Source: Hyphomonadaceae bacterium
GTDB lineage: Bacteria; Pseudomonadota; Alphaproteobacteria; Caulobacterales; Hyphomonadaceae
Reading direction: 5' to 3'
Assembly (NCBI GenBank): GCA_022844345.1
Contig: JALHLU010000004.1
Coordinates: 186,001 to 250,000, forward strand
DNA: 64,000 bases
Positions 1 to 9,067 of this stretch are shown here, one piece after another. How positions within the stretch are numbered: position 1 is the first letter of the stretch; each line of letters starts with the position of its first letter. The notes beneath the pieces are model-generated. The model saw only the letters and a program-made list of their open reading frames with translations, was not told the origin of the DNA and ran no database searches. The position numbers and the translations under genes were made by a program.

Positions 1-780
1 CGTAACGGGCGAGCCGGCGGCGCCGAGACGTTCGGCAAGTGTGGTTGAATCCGACATAAGGATCTCGGCCTCACCGGTCTGGATGTAGGCGGGTGGCAGG
101 CCGCGCATGTCGGCGTCGAGGATGGAGAGGTTTCCCTCGCCCAGATACTCTTGCGCGCGTGTCGCAAGGCCACTGGAGGTGAGGAAGGGATCGCGTTGCG
201 CTTTCGCGCCATGGCTCCAGCCACGATTGGCGAGATCGACCCACGGCGACAACAGCATCATGGCGGCGGGCTGGGCGACGCCCAGCTCTTTCAGCCTGAG
301 CGCGGTTGCAACGGCAAGTCCGCCGCCGGCGGAATCCCCGGCCAGGATGATGTGGTTCGGCGAGACGCCCTCGGCCAGAACGGCGCGATAGGCCGTTACG
401 CAGTCCTCCAGGGCGGCGGGATGGCGGTGTTCGGGGGCGAGGCGATAGTCGGGCAGGATGGTCGCCGTCTTCGCGCGCACGGCGACCTGCGAGGCAAGGC
501 CCTTGTGGCTGCGCGAGGAGCCCATGGCGAAGCCTCCGCCATGCACCCAGATGATGACATGATCGCCGCTTGCTCCCTTGGGCAGCAGGCCAAGGCAGGA
601 CACGCCGCCAAGATCGATCTCGGAATGGGTCGACATTTCCGGCATGGGATCGTTCTGCGCGAAGGCGTCGTAGGCGGCGCGCATGGCGGCGAAATTGGTC
701 GGGTCAACGCCGCGCAGACGGCCTGCAACGGCCTCGCGCGCCTGCGCAAGTTCACCAACCAGGGTTGCAACGGTACTCAA
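1..780 (-). CDS. alpha/beta hydrolase (HSL/acetyl-esterase type), C-terminus cut by window edge
   Basis: The minus strand is open from a TTG at 780 to the window edge (about 260 codons, no stop reached). The translation contains the oxyanion-hole motif HGGGF followed by AMGSS, the segment LPDYRLAPEHRHPAAL, and the nucleophile motif GDSAGGG, which are hallmarks of the hormone-sensitive-lipase-like alpha/beta hydrolases. The catalytic Asp/His near the C-terminus are outside or at the edge. No ATG fits the N-terminus; the TTG is preceded at a suitable distance by GGAGGGA, so I prefer it, with an internal ATG as the weaker alternative. It lies 97 bp downstream of lpdA on the same strand. The substrate, likely a short acyl ester, is inferred from the family only. 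Confidence 0.85.
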   Translation of the reverse strand, partial: MSTVATLVGELAQAREAVAGRLRGVDPTNFAAMRAAYDAFAQNDPMPEMSTHSEIDLGGVSCLGLLPKGASGDHVIIWVHGGGFAMGSSRSHKGLASQVAVRAKTATILPDYRLAPEHRHPAALEDCVTAYRAVLAEGVSPNHIILAGDSAGGGLAVATALRLKELGVAQPAAMMLLSPWVDLANRGWSHGAKAQRDPFLTSSGLATRAQEYLGEGNLSILDADMRGLPPAYIQTGEAEILMSDSTTLAERLGAAGSPVT

Positions 781-877
781 ACCGTTCCCTCCACACGACC
801 GCCCCGGCGAAAGCCAAGCACAAGCGCCCCGCAAAGGCCATGCCGTTTCACATAGGATAAGCCTGCGCCAGCGCAGG

Positions 878-2278
878 CTACATCTGTGTCGTCCAGCCTT
901 CGACGCCCATCGCGGCCTGACGAACGGCTTCCGTCATTGTCGGGTGGGCGTGGCAGGTGCGCGCGATGTCTTCCGAGGATGCGCCGAACTCCATCGCGAC
1001 GCAGATTTCGGCGATCATCTCGCCAACGCCGACGCCGATCATGTGCGCGCCCAGGACCTGGTCGGTCGTGGCGTCCGCCAGGATCTTCACGAAGCCGTCG
1101 GTCTCGTGGTTCGTCTTGGCGCGCGAGTTGGCGGAGAAGGGGAACTTGCCGGCCTTGTAGGCGATGCCTGCGGCCTTGAGTTCTTCCTCGGTCTTCCCGA
1201 CCCAGGCGATCTCCGGCTTGGTGTAAACCACGCCCGGTATGATGTCGTAGTTCACGTGGCCTGCCTTGCCCGCGATCAGCTCGGCGCAGGCAACGCCCTC
1301 GTCTTCCGCCTTGTGCGCCAGCATCGGGCCGGAGGTCACGTCGCCAACCACCCACACGCCGGGAGCTGAGGTCTGGTAGTGCTCATTGGCGATCATGCCG
1401 CGGCGGTCGGGCACGACGCCCACCGTCTCGAGGCCGAGACCCTGCGTGTAGGGGCGCCGGCCGATCGACAGCAGCACGATGTCCGCATCCAGCGTTTCCG
1501 CGTCGCCGCCGGCGGCTGGTTGCATGGACAGCTTGAGCTTGGACTTCAGCTTCTCGACGCCCGTGACCTTCATGCCGAGCTTAAACGCGATACCCTGCTT
1601 GGCGTAAATGCGCTGGGCCTGCTTTGCGACTTCGCCATCTGCGCCGGGAAGGATACGGTCGAGATACTCGACGACAGTTACTTCCGAGCCGAGGCGGCGC
1701 CAGACCGAGCCCAGCTCCAGGCCGATGATGCCCGCGCCGATCACGATCATGCGCTTGGGCACGGACTTGAGCGAGAGGGCGCCGGTAGAGGAGACGACGC
1801 GCTCCTCGTCGATGTCGACGCCGACCAGCGGGGTTGGCTCCGAACCCGTGGCGATGACGATGTTCTTCGTCTCGAGAACCTGGTCGCCAGCGGCGCCGGA
1901 GACCACGACGCGGCCCGGGCCATCGATGCGGCCCGTGCCATTGAAGACGGTGACCTTGTTCTTCTTCATGATGTAGGCGACGCCGGCGGTGAGGCCCGCG
2001 ACCGCATCGGCTTTCTGCTTCAGCATGGCGTCGAGGTTGAGCTTGAGGCCCGACACTTCGATGCCCATGGCCGGGAAGTCCTTGGTTGCGGCCTCGAAGT
2101 ATTCCGATGCGTGCAGCATGGCCTTGGAGGGGATGCAGCCGACATTCAGGCAGGTTCCGCCCAGCTTGTCGCGCTTCTCGATGAGGGCGACCTTGAGGCC
2201 GAGCTGGCCGCAGCGCGTGGCGCAGTTGTAGCCGCCGGGGCCGCCGCCGATGATGACGACGTCAAAGGTCTCGCTCAT
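878..2278 (-). CDS. lpdA: dihydrolipoyl dehydrogenase (E3)
   Basis: This is a 466-residue flavoprotein of normal family length that reoxidises dihydrolipoamide on E2 subunits of 2-oxoacid dehydrogenase complexes with NAD+. Visible features are the FAD-binding GGGPGG at residues 11-16, the redox disulfide in [13 protein letters not shown] (Cys43 and Cys48), an NAD-binding [10 protein letters not shown] segment in the middle, the second FAD motif VWVVGDV, and the C-terminal HAHPTMTE with catalytic His445 and Glu450. It follows odhB and two membrane-protein genes on the same strand, so it probably serves the 2-oxoglutarate dehydrogenase complex. It starts at ATG 2278. Confidence 0.97.
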   Translation of the reverse strand: MSETFDVVIIGGGPGGYNCATRCGQLGLKVALIEKRDKLGGTCLNVGCIPSKAMLHASEYFEAATKDFPAMGIEVSGLKLNLDAMLKQKADAVAGLTAGVAYIMKKNKVTVFNGTGRIDGPGRVVVSGAAGDQVLETKNIVIATGSEPTPLVGVDIDEERVVSSTGALSLKSVPKRMIVIGAGIIGLELGSVWRRLGSEVTVVEYLDRILPGADGEVAKQAQRIYAKQGIAFKLGMKVTGVEKLKSKLKLSMQPAAGGDAETLDADIVLLSIGRRPYTQGLGLETVGVVPDRRGMIANEHYQTSAPGVWVVGDVTSGPMLAHKAEDEGVACAELIAGKAGHVNYDIIPGVVYTKPEIAWVGKTEEELKAAGIAYKAGKFPFSANSRAKTNHETDGFVKILADATTDQVLGAHMIGVGVGEMIAEICVAMEFGASSEDIARTCHAHPTMTEAVRQAAMGVEGWTTQM

Positions 2279-2441
2279 GGGTCTTTTCTCGCGTCCGTTC
2301 GCTTGTGGCGGGAGCTATACGCGCATCGCCGAAGCGGTCAACAAAGGGCTGGGCAGACCGAATATGGGTATCGGGAATGCCAGCATCCATGGGCAGCGCC
2401 AAACGCGGGATCGAGACGCGTAGAGGACAAGCGACACTGCG

Positions 2442-2861
2442 CTAGAATATGCGCCGGCCGGAGGAATCCGGGGTATCATCCGCATTGGACGCGCGCGGGC
2501 TCACACGGGACGTGCTGCCGGCCATCGCCGCCAGCATCAGCATGACGACGCCCACGGCCAGCTGGTTGTCCCAGAAATGCGCGAGCTCCAGCGTCTGGTC
2601 GATGTTGAGGGCAAAGCCGGCGACGCTAACGCCGCCAAGGATCGCGATCATCGCGCCGCCCGGCCCGCCGAAGAATACGGTGAGCCCGCCGAGCAGGGCG
2701 AGCAGGCTACCCACCATGGGGAACATGAAGGCGGGTTCGTCGAGATAGCCGGCCGTGCTCGGGCCCAGCAGGTGATCGACACCGCCCAGCCATTCGTTGG
2801 CGGTGCGATACAGCAGCCAGCCAGACGTTGCGATCAGCATGAGGGCGAAAATTCGCCGCAT
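2442..2861 (-). CDS. small membrane protein between odhB and lpdA, unknown function
   Basis: This is a protein of about 139 residues with a hydrophobic N-terminal segment (IFALMLIATSGWLLY), two further hydrophobic stretches around residues 45-85 (FPMVGSLLALLGGLTVFFGG and AMIAILGGVSVAGFAL), and a fourth (LAVGVVMLMLAAMAG) before a polar Ser/Asp/Arg tail. Three to four membrane spans are expected. I do not recognise a family. The start could be GTG 2870 or ATG 2861; neither has a strong ribosome-binding site, and I give the ATG. It is transcribed in the same direction as odhB and lpdA, with gaps of 136 and 163 bp, so an independent promoter is possible. Confidence 0.65.
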   Translation of the reverse strand: MRRIFALMLIATSGWLLYRTANEWLGGVDHLLGPSTAGYLDEPAFMFPMVGSLLALLGGLTVFFGGPGGAMIAILGGVSVAGFALNIDQTLELAHFWDNQLAVGVVMLMLAAMAGSTSRVSPRASNADDTPDSSGRRIF

Positions 2862-3006
2862 CGTTCCCACGGACCTGAGGCCCGCCTCCAGTCAACCCTA
2901 CCGGACGATGCTAGAGCAGGTTGCTTTCTGCCGCCCTGCGCCAAACGATCGAATTTCATGCAGGGTCGTTAATGGCGGCTGGGCCGGCGTTAGGGTTGCG
3001 CCATCT

Positions 3007-3594
3007 TCACGTCAAAAGGCCCCTGAATGCAGCCGACCAGACCAGGGTGGCGATCACCAGCGAGAACCATGCGGCGTTGACGGTGGAGGCGGTCGGCCGG
3101 GCGTGGCTGGCGGCCTCGGCGCCCGGCGCATGGCGGGCCGTGTGCTCGCGCCAGATGAAGTAGACGCCTTGTCCCAGCACCAGCAGCGCCACCAGCCAGG
3201 CGGCGAAGGGATGCAGGAGGATCATGGCGATGGCTGTTGCGGCGAGCACCACGGCCTGTCCCGCGATCCAGCCGCGGCGGGCCGCATCGTCACGGTCGAT
3301 CCACGCGTCGGAAGCTTTCTCTTCTTCGGATTTCTCGCGTGGGCGGACGGGGGCGTCGATGTCGCCATAGGTATCTTCGAGGGTGTCTTCAGGCGCGCCC
3401 TGGTCTTCACCTTCCGGGGGAAGATCGGCGCGCATCTCGCGGGCCATCTCCTCGATGCGCGAGGTCATGCGATCAAGCGCCATTTCCATGCGGATCTGGC
3501 GATAGAGCATGAACGCGCCGATCAACCACAGCAGGCCGGCGATGCGGATGATCCAGGGCAGGAGTGCGTCGGAGACAGCCTCGAAGGGCGTCAC
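3007..3594 (-). CDS. membrane protein with acidic central region, downstream of odhB
   Basis: This is a 195-residue protein with one N-terminal membrane span (IIRIAGLLWLIGAFMLY), then a charged segment of about 80 residues rich in Glu/Asp/Arg (around residues 40-105, with probable short coiled coil in IEEMAREMRADL), then three hydrophobic segments (AGQAVVLAATAIAMILL, FAAWLVALLVLGQGVYFIW and FSLVIATLVWSAAF). The start is GTG 3594, preceded by AAGGAA at good spacing, only 12 bp after the odhB stop. That tight spacing makes co-transcription with odhB likely. I do not recognise the family and give no function. Confidence 0.75.
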   Translation of the reverse strand: MTPFEAVSDALLPWIIRIAGLLWLIGAFMLYRQIRMEMALDRMTSRIEEMAREMRADLPPEGEDQGAPEDTLEDTYGDIDAPVRPREKSEEEKASDAWIDRDDAARRGWIAGQAVVLAATAIAMILLHPFAAWLVALLVLGQGVYFIWREHTARHAPGAEAASHARPTASTVNAAWFSLVIATLVWSAAFRGLLT

Positions 3595-3606
3595 CTCGGC
3601 GCTTCC

Positions 3607-4818
3607 TTACAGGTCGAGCAGCAGACGCTCGGGATCTTCCAGCGCTTCCTTGACGCGGACGAGGAACGTCACCGCCTCTTTACCGTCGACGAGGCGGTGA
3701 TCGTAGCTCAGCGCGAGATACATCATCGGGCGCGCGATGATCTTGCCATCGACCACAACCGGACGCTCCTCGATGCGGTGCATGCCAAGCACGCCCGATT
3801 GCGGGGGGTTGAGGATCGGCGTCGACATCAGCGAGCCATAGACGCCGCCGTTCGTGATCGTGAACGTGCCGCCCTGCAGATCGTCCATAGCCAGCTTGCC
3901 GTCGCGGGCAAGCGCGCCGAGGCGGCCGATCTCGGCTTCGATGCCGGCGAGCGACAGCGTGTCGGCGTCGCGCACGACGGGAACCACGAGGCCCTTGTCG
4001 GTGCCGACCGCGACCGAGACGTTGTAGAAGTTCTTGTAGATGATGTCCGTGCCGTCGATCTCGGCGTTGACGGACGGGATCTCTTTCAGCGCGGCCACGA
4101 CGGCGCGCACGAAGAAGCCCATGAAGCCCAGCTTCACACCGTGCTTCTTCTCGAAAGCTTCCTTGTGGCGCTTCCGCAGCTCCATCACTTCAGACATGTC
4201 GACGTCGTTGAACGTCGTCAGCATGGCGGCGGTGTTCTGTGCCTCCTTGAGGCGGCGCGCGATGGTCTGGCGCAGGCGCGTCATCTTCACGCGCTCTTCA
4301 CGCGGGCCGAGTGCGCGCGGCACATGCGCAGGTTCGGGGGCGCGGGTCTGCGACGGAGCAGGCGAGGGCGTGGAGGCGACATAGGCAAGGGCATCGCCCT
4401 TGGTGGCGCGGCCGCCCTTGCCGGAGCCGGGGATGTCAGCAGGGTTGACGCCGTTCTCGGCGGCGATGCGGCCAACCGAAGGGGCGACCTTGTCGGTGGC
4501 GCGCGCAGTCGTGGGGGCCGGGGCAGCGGACGCGGAGGGCTTGGCGGCGGCGGCAGGCGCAGCGGCCGGAGCCGCAGCGGCAGTTCCGCCTTCGGTCATC
4601 TTCGCGATGATCTTGCCGATCTGCACGGTCTCGCCAGCCTGGACTAGCTGTTCGGTAATCACGCCGGCGGCGGGGGCCGGGACCTCGATGGCGACCTTGT
4701 CGGTTTCAATCTCGGCGATCGGATCGTCCTGTTTCACGGCCTGGCCCGGTTTCACGAGCCAGTTTGCGAGCGTGCCCTCAGTCACGCTCTCGCCCATGGC
4801 AGGCACCTTGATGTCCAT
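3607..4818 (-). CDS. odhB: dihydrolipoyllysine-residue succinyltransferase, E2 of 2-oxoglutarate dehydrogenase
   Basis: This is the 403-residue E2 core that transfers the succinyl group from lipoate to CoA. It has an N-terminal lipoyl domain with the ETDKV motif (lipoylated Lys41), an Ala/Pro-rich linker around residues 80-105, a peripheral subunit-binding domain ([20 protein letters not shown]), a second linker, and the catalytic acyltransferase domain ending in YDHRLVDG with catalytic His374 and Asp378. The motif [12 protein letters not shown] and the domain order separate it from the pyruvate E2 paralog. The sucA gene for E1 is not adjacent: the next upstream gene is a divergent transporter. 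The ATG start at 4818 follows a clean noncoding region likely to hold its promoter. Confidence 0.95.
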   Translation of the reverse strand: MDIKVPAMGESVTEGTLANWLVKPGQAVKQDDPIAEIETDKVAIEVPAPAAGVITEQLVQAGETVQIGKIIAKMTEGGTAAAAPAAAPAAAAKPSASAAPAPTTARATDKVAPSVGRIAAENGVNPADIPGSGKGGRATKGDALAYVASTPSPAPSQTRAPEPAHVPRALGPREERVKMTRLRQTIARRLKEAQNTAAMLTTFNDVDMSEVMELRKRHKEAFEKKHGVKLGFMGFFVRAVVAALKEIPSVNAEIDGTDIIYKNFYNVSVAVGTDKGLVVPVVRDADTLSLAGIEAEIGRLGALARDGKLAMDDLQGGTFTITNGGVYGSLMSTPILNPPQSGVLGMHRIEERPVVVDGKIIARPMMYLALSYDHRLVDGKEAVTFLVRVKEALEDPERLLLDL

Positions 4819-5130
4819 GACGTCTCCAGATCGGTCTTTTCGCCGCCCTTCGCTTATTGGGCGAGCAGGCTGTGGGGGCAGGGTTTAACCCCGTTGCGGG
4901 CGCTTGGGGAGGGTAAAATGTCGGGTTTCGGCAGGTAGTTTGACGCGGCCTTGAAGCCGCATGTGGGCAGGTGGGCTAACACCTCCGCCAGTGCAAGGTT
5001 GCGGGCGTTTATTGGGCAGGGCCGGCCCGCGAATCGCCGCCGGACGGGTCCGGCTTGCGCGTCCCCTGCATCGGGCCTACTCCCCGCCGCCGGTTCTCCG
5101 CATGGCGGGGCGGGTGAGCGGAGCGACGAG
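4819..5130. other. divergent intergenic region between odhB and the DMT transporter
   Basis: This stretch of 312 bases has no convincing gene. It separates two divergent starts and must hold the odhB promoter on the minus strand and that of the transporter on the plus strand. Short G+C-rich dyads such as the palindrome GGGCCGGCCC near 5020 are present, but I could not identify a named operator or terminator. Confidence 0.6.
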
Positions 5131-6078
5131 ATGAGACCCGCCGCCCTGCCGACCGAACCGGAAGCGCGCAATCGAGCCATTGGCGTCATCCTGGCTGTGC
5201 TGGGGGCCGGGCTGTTCTCGCTGAAGGGCGTGGTGATCAAGCTGGCCTTCGCCGAGGGTATCGGCGTCTCGCAACTCCTGACGCTGCGCATGGGCTTTGC
5301 CCTGCCGGTCTATCTCGTCATCGGCGTTGTTGCATTCATGCGCACGAAGCAGAAGCCGGCAGTGCGTTACTTCCTCGCGGCGGGCGGGCTGGGACTGATG
5401 AGCTATTATCTGTCATCGTGGATGAACTTCGAGGGCCTGAGATATGTCTCGGCCCAGCTCGAACGGCTGATCCTCTACATCTACCCGACCATCGTCGCCC
5501 TGCTGGCGTGGATTTTCCTCAAGGAGCGGATCACGGGGCGGCACATCGTGGCGTTGTTACTGGCCTATGCGGGCGTGGCGATCCTGTTCGGGGCGGAGAT
5601 CGGCCATCAAGGGCCGAATGCGTGGCTCGGCGGCGGGCTGATCTTCGCGGGAGCGTTCATCTACGCGATCTACGTAACGGCCTCGAAGCCGGTGATCACG
5701 CGCATGGGCGCAACGCTGTTCACGGCGTTCGGCATGTCGGTCGCCTCCATCGCCTTCCTGACGCAGAGCGGGATCGAAATGGCGCTGCACGCCCCGCCGC
5801 CGGTGACGGCCAATGGCTACTGGCTGGCGCTGACGCTCGCGATCCTCTGCACGGTGATTCCCTCGTTCATGATCGCAGCCGCCATCGGCCGGATCGGGCC
5901 GGGGCCGACGAGTGCGGTTGGCGGGGTTGGTCCAGTCGTGGCGGCGTGGGCGGCGGTGATGATCCTGCACGAGCCGTTCGGCTGGCCGCACCTTGCCGCG
6001 ATGGTGCTCACGATCGCCGGTGTGTGGCTGCTGGCGAAGCCGCGGATCACAAGGAGCGCGGGGACACGGACGTGGTAG
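5131..6078 (+). CDS. EamA/DMT-family inner-membrane transporter
   Basis: This is a 315-residue protein with about ten hydrophobic segments arranged as two EamA repeats. The first repeat begins with GVILAVLGAGLFSLKGVVIKLA and ends around EGLRYVSAQLERLILYIYPTIVALLAWIFLKERITG; the second ends with VILHEPFGWPHLAAMVLTIAGVWLL. These features are typical of drug/metabolite exporters. The open frame extends upstream, but ATG 5131 is the start that places the short cytoplasmic N-terminus directly before the first span. Substrate cannot be inferred. It is divergent from odhB and converges on the amidase gene. Confidence 0.88.
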   Translation: MRPAALPTEPEARNRAIGVILAVLGAGLFSLKGVVIKLAFAEGIGVSQLLTLRMGFALPVYLVIGVVAFMRTKQKPAVRYFLAAGGLGLMSYYLSSWMNFEGLRYVSAQLERLILYIYPTIVALLAWIFLKERITGRHIVALLLAYAGVAILFGAEIGHQGPNAWLGGGLIFAGAFIYAIYVTASKPVITRMGATLFTAFGMSVASIAFLTQSGIEMALHAPPPVTANGYWLALTLAILCTVIPSFMIAAAIGRIGPGPTSAVGGVGPVVAAWAAVMILHEPFGWPHLAAMVLTIAGVWLLAKPRITRSAGTRTW

Positions 6079-6079
6079 G

Positions 6080-7462
6080 TTAGCCTGCGATCTTCGGCGC
6101 CACCACTTCTCGACCTGCCAGCCCCGCAAACGCAATGCTGGTGTGATCTTCGAGGAAGGGTCCAATGGCCTGGCAGGCGAGGGGCAGACCTTGCGCATTC
6201 ACGCCGAGCGGGATGACGGTCGAGGGCAGGTTGGCTATGGTGGCGATGCCGGCCCAGCCGAGTTGCGCGCCGAAGTTTGACGGCTCGCCATTGATCAACA
6301 GTTCGCGCTTGCGCCAGTCGGGCTCGGCCGTGTGCGGGAAAGCCGGCGTGCCGAAAGCGGGACACAGCACGATATCGAAATGCCGGAAGAAATCGGCCCA
6401 TTGCCTGCGGATGCGCAGCTGCACGTCGAGAAGGGCGAGCCAGTCGTGCGCGGACATGGGCTGGCGCCCGCCAGCCTGCGACTGTCCGCGCGTCATGATG
6501 GTGTGGAGCAGGGGCTGGTAGGTGCGCCAGGACAGGTTCAGGTCCGGCAGGAGGCTCGACTTGCGCGAAACGCTGGCGCCTTCGCGCGCGATGTCGTCGA
6601 CAAGCCCTTCGATAGCGCCAAGGATTTCCTGATCGGCCTGCGCGGCGGGATGATGATCCAGCACGAAGACGCGGAAGCTCTTCAGGGCGCCATGCCGTGC
6701 GCGCGGGAGGACGAGGCCTGTATGGAAGTCTTCAGGATCGGGCGCGGCGACGACATCAAGCAGTAGGGCGAGGTCGGCCGCAGAGCGTGCGATTGGGCCG
6801 ATCACGCTGAGCAGTTCGGGGGCCAGCGTTGCGCCGCCCGGGCTGTGGCCAAGATGTGAGATGATGCGATAGCTGCTCTTGTGGCCGTAGACGCCGCAGA
6901 AGGCGGCGGGCACGCGCACCGAGCCGCCGATGTCGGAGCCCAGTTCCAGCGCTGAAAAGCCCATAGCAATGGCCGCGGCTGAGCCGCCGGACGATCCGCC
7001 GGCCGAGCGCGTGAGATCATGGGGATTGTGCGTGCGGCCATAGAGGGGATTCTCGGTCTGCCAGTCGGCGAGAGCGGGCGGGACATTGGTCTTGCCGAGC
7101 ACGACGGCGCCGGCCGCCTTGATGCGCTGGACCACGAAGGCGTCCTCGCGGGCGCGGTGGTCACGGTGCGTTTCGAAGCCCCACGTGGTTGGATGGCCGC
7201 GCAGGTCGAAGCTTTCCTTGACCGTCATGGGAAGGCCCGCGAGCGGTCCGGCGCGGTCCTTTGCGATGGCGTCATCCGCCATGCGGGCTTCCGTGCGTGC
7301 GCGCTCAAAATCCCGGACCACAACCGCGTTTATCCGGGAGTCGAGCGCCTCAATGCGTGCAATGGCCGCTTCGCAGAGTTCGCTGGCGCTGAAACTCTTT
7401 CGCTTGAGGCCGGCTGCGAGCTGGGCCGCCGTCATCAGGTGCAGGCTGGCGTCGAAGGTCAT
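6080..7462 (-). CDS. amidase-signature family hydrolase
   Basis: This protein of about 460 residues belongs to the amidase-signature serine hydrolases, which hydrolyse linear amides with a Ser-cisSer-Lys triad. The Lys is in LPMTVKESFDL, the Gly/Ser-rich core is AGGSSGGSAAA, and the nucleophile Ser lies in GSDIGGSVRVPA. There is no signal peptide, so a cytoplasmic enzyme is expected. The frame extends to an ATG at 7525, but ATG 7462 is preceded by AGGAT at reasonable spacing and begins with the family-like MTFDASLHLMTAAQLAAGL. The natural substrate is unknown; a GatA role is unlikely because gatB and gatC are not nearby and the C-terminus is unlike GatA. Confidence 0.9.
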   Translation of the reverse strand: MTFDASLHLMTAAQLAAGLKRKSFSASELCEAAIARIEALDSRINAVVVRDFERARTEARMADDAIAKDRAGPLAGLPMTVKESFDLRGHPTTWGFETHRDHRAREDAFVVQRIKAAGAVVLGKTNVPPALADWQTENPLYGRTHNPHDLTRSAGGSSGGSAAAIAMGFSALELGSDIGGSVRVPAAFCGVYGHKSSYRIISHLGHSPGGATLAPELLSVIGPIARSAADLALLLDVVAAPDPEDFHTGLVLPRARHGALKSFRVFVLDHHPAAQADQEILGAIEGLVDDIAREGASVSRKSSLLPDLNLSWRTYQPLLHTIMTRGQSQAGGRQPMSAHDWLALLDVQLRIRRQWADFFRHFDIVLCPAFGTPAFPHTAEPDWRKRELLINGEPSNFGAQLGWAGIATIANLPSTVIPLGVNAQGLPLACQAIGPFLEDHTSIAFAGLAGREVVAPKIAG

Positions 7463-7597
7463 GGACGGCGATCCTACGCTTCGCAGGCGGTTTCGCCAGT
7501 CCGGCGCCGGAACATTCCACGGCAAATTGGCGGGGGGTGATGGAAGCTGTTTCGCAGCGGCGCGCGGTGTTCTAGACTGCGGGCAAGGAGACTTCCC

Positions 7598-7996
7598 ATG
7601 CGCCTCACCTGCCTCGCCCCGGCGCTTGCCGCCGGAATCGCCGCCATCACGCTGGCGGCCTGCACGCCTGCCGACGCCGCGCTGGATGGCGACCTTGTGG
7701 TCAATGGCCTTGAGCCCGCCTTCTGGGCCGTGACGGTCTCGCGCGAGGAGAACAAGTCCGCCATTTCGATCATGGGCGAACCGGACTTCCAGGGAACCGC
7801 GCCGGTCAAGGCATCAAGCGGCGAGGGTGAGTTCACGCTGACATCGGCGACACCGCAGGGGCCCTTCATCATGCGTGTGCGGCAGGAGGCCTGCCTCGAT
7901 GGAATCGACAACAATGCGAAATATGACTGGTCGGTAAGCGTCGACTGGAACGGGGAAACGCTCACGGGCTGCGCGCGGCCGTCTGGCCGGAAGTGA
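7598..7996 (+). CDS. predicted lipoprotein of unknown function
   Basis: This is a 132-residue protein with a lipoprotein signal peptide: a hydrophobic stretch AALAAGIAAITLAAC in which LAAC is a good lipobox, giving a mature protein of roughly 110 residues. The mature part contains EPAFWAVTV, a central beta-rich region and a C-terminal pair of cysteines (EACLDG and TGCARP). The pattern resembles small uncharacterised alphaproteobacterial lipoproteins of the COG3650 type, which is an inference from appearance. AAGGAG precedes the ATG. The next gene downstream on this strand is a second small lipoprotein. Confidence 0.75.
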   Translation: MRLTCLAPALAAGIAAITLAACTPADAALDGDLVVNGLEPAFWAVTVSREENKSAISIMGEPDFQGTAPVKASSGEGEFTLTSATPQGPFIMRVRQEACLDGIDNNAKYDWSVSVDWNGETLTGCARPSGRK

Positions 7997-8078
7997 AGCG
8001 GGACGCCTGCTGTTGACCTCTAGGCCCGGCGACCGCAGGGTCATGCAGTCGATTGCAATTGGAGCGGGGAGGTTCTCG

Positions 8079-8255
8079 ATGCGTGTCGGTCGCTTTGGAC
8101 TAGCGGGCGTGCTTGTGGGCGTGGCCCTGCTGTTGGCGGCGTGCGGCTCGTCGGGGCCTGAGCCGGGCTCGAAGGAATGGTGCGATACGGTGCCGTTCGA
8201 AAAGCAGACCGAGGATCCCACGGCCCTGGCGAAGTGCCTCGACGCGGCAAGCTAG
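8079..8255 (+). CDS. small lipoprotein resembling the DUF3012 family
   Basis: This is a 58-residue protein with a signal peptide ending in the lipobox LAAC, followed by a very short mature part containing PGSKEWC and a second Cys in AKCLDAAS. The GS-x-x-WC pattern followed about 18 residues later by a Cys is what I recall of DUF3012 lipoproteins, so the two cysteines may form a disulfide. The frame is open further upstream to 8013, but ATG 8079 has GGGGAGG at good spacing and begins directly with the signal peptide. Function is unknown. Confidence 0.65.
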   Translation: MRVGRFGLAGVLVGVALLLAACGSSGPEPGSKEWCDTVPFEKQTEDPTALAKCLDAAS

Positions 8256-8301
8256 GCGCAAGCGGCAGGCTTGGGACTCGCGGTTGACCTCTGCGCCGCC
8301 G

Positions 8302-8616
8302 TCAGATCGGCATGCGCATGATTTCCTGGTAGGCCTTGATCACTTCGTCGCGGACGGCGATCACCGTTTCAAGTGTGGCTTCGGCGGCGGCGACGGCGGT
8401 AACGACGTCGACGAGATCGCCGCGGCCCATGGCGGCGTTGGTAACCGCCATCTCGGCCGCGTTGCCGGCCTGGGAGACGGAGCCGACCGCAGAATTGAGC
8501 ATGGAGCCGAAATCCGGCCCGCCAACGCCCTGTGTGTCCTTGCCGCCTGTGAGGTTGCCAAGCGTTTGCGCGACGCCGCCGTAGGCCTTGACGGCCGAGA
8601 GACCAAGATCAGACAT
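8302..8616 (-). CDS. fliE: flagellar hook-basal body protein FliE
   Basis: This is a 104-residue protein of family-typical length that joins the MS ring to the proximal rod. The C-terminal half carries the recognisable FliE segment, with DLVDVVTAVAAAEATLETVIAVRDEVIKAY followed by the terminal QEIMRMPI. It is the third gene of flgB-flgC-fliE, starting 11 bp after the flgC stop, so it is co-transcribed. Expression probably depends on the CtrA-type boxes upstream of flgB. Confidence 0.93.
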   Translation of the reverse strand: MSDLGLSAVKAYGGVAQTLGNLTGGKDTQGVGGPDFGSMLNSAVGSVSQAGNAAEMAVTNAAMGRGDLVDVVTAVAAAEATLETVIAVRDEVIKAYQEIMRMPI

Positions 8617-8627
8617 CTATCTCTCCC

Positions 8628-9044
8628 TCACGCTTTCAGCAGCGAGACGACGCCGAGCATCATCGCCCGGCTCGACTCGATGACGTTGAGATTGGCTTCG
8701 TACGCACGCTGCGCCTCGCGCAGGTCGGCCATCTCGATCAGGCTGGAGACGTTCGACAGCTTCACATAGCCATTGTCGTCGGCGCCTGGATGCGAGGGAT
8801 CGTATTTCAGCCGGAACTGCGAGGTGTCCTCACGCGCGCCCGTGACGCGCACCGTGTCCGCGCCGATCTCGCGGTCGTAATAGGTGCGGAACACCGGAGC
8901 CTTGCGCCGGTAGGGGTCGCCGCCGGGCGTGGTCGCCGTAGCGTCGGCGTTGGCGAGGTTCTCGGCCGAGATGCGGATGCGCACGGTCTGCGCGCGCAGC
9001 CCCGTAGCGGCCGCGCCCATGGCGGACATGAGGTCGGATGACAT
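8628..9044 (-). CDS. flgC: flagellar basal-body rod protein FlgC
   Basis: This is a 138-residue proximal rod protein. The N-terminus carries the rod/hook family motif AAATGLRAQTVRIRISAENLANADAT and the C-terminus the matching helix with SSLIEMADLREAQRAYEANLNVIESSRAMM, the two regions that coil together in axial flagellar proteins. The length is normal for FlgC. It sits between flgB (23 bp upstream) and fliE (11 bp downstream) in one operon. Confidence 0.95.
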   Translation of the reverse strand: MSSDLMSAMGAAATGLRAQTVRIRISAENLANADATATTPGGDPYRRKAPVFRTYYDREIGADTVRVTGAREDTSQFRLKYDPSHPGADDNGYVKLSNVSSLIEMADLREAQRAYEANLNVIESSRAMMLGVVSLLKA

Positions 9045-9067
9045 GGCTGTCTCCTAGAGGCGGGCGC

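Noticed and set aside
2797-4647. Long plus-strand frame opposite odhB
   Set aside because: It is the mirror of a real E2 gene; the protein is rich in His/Arg/Gly and has no domain or start signal.
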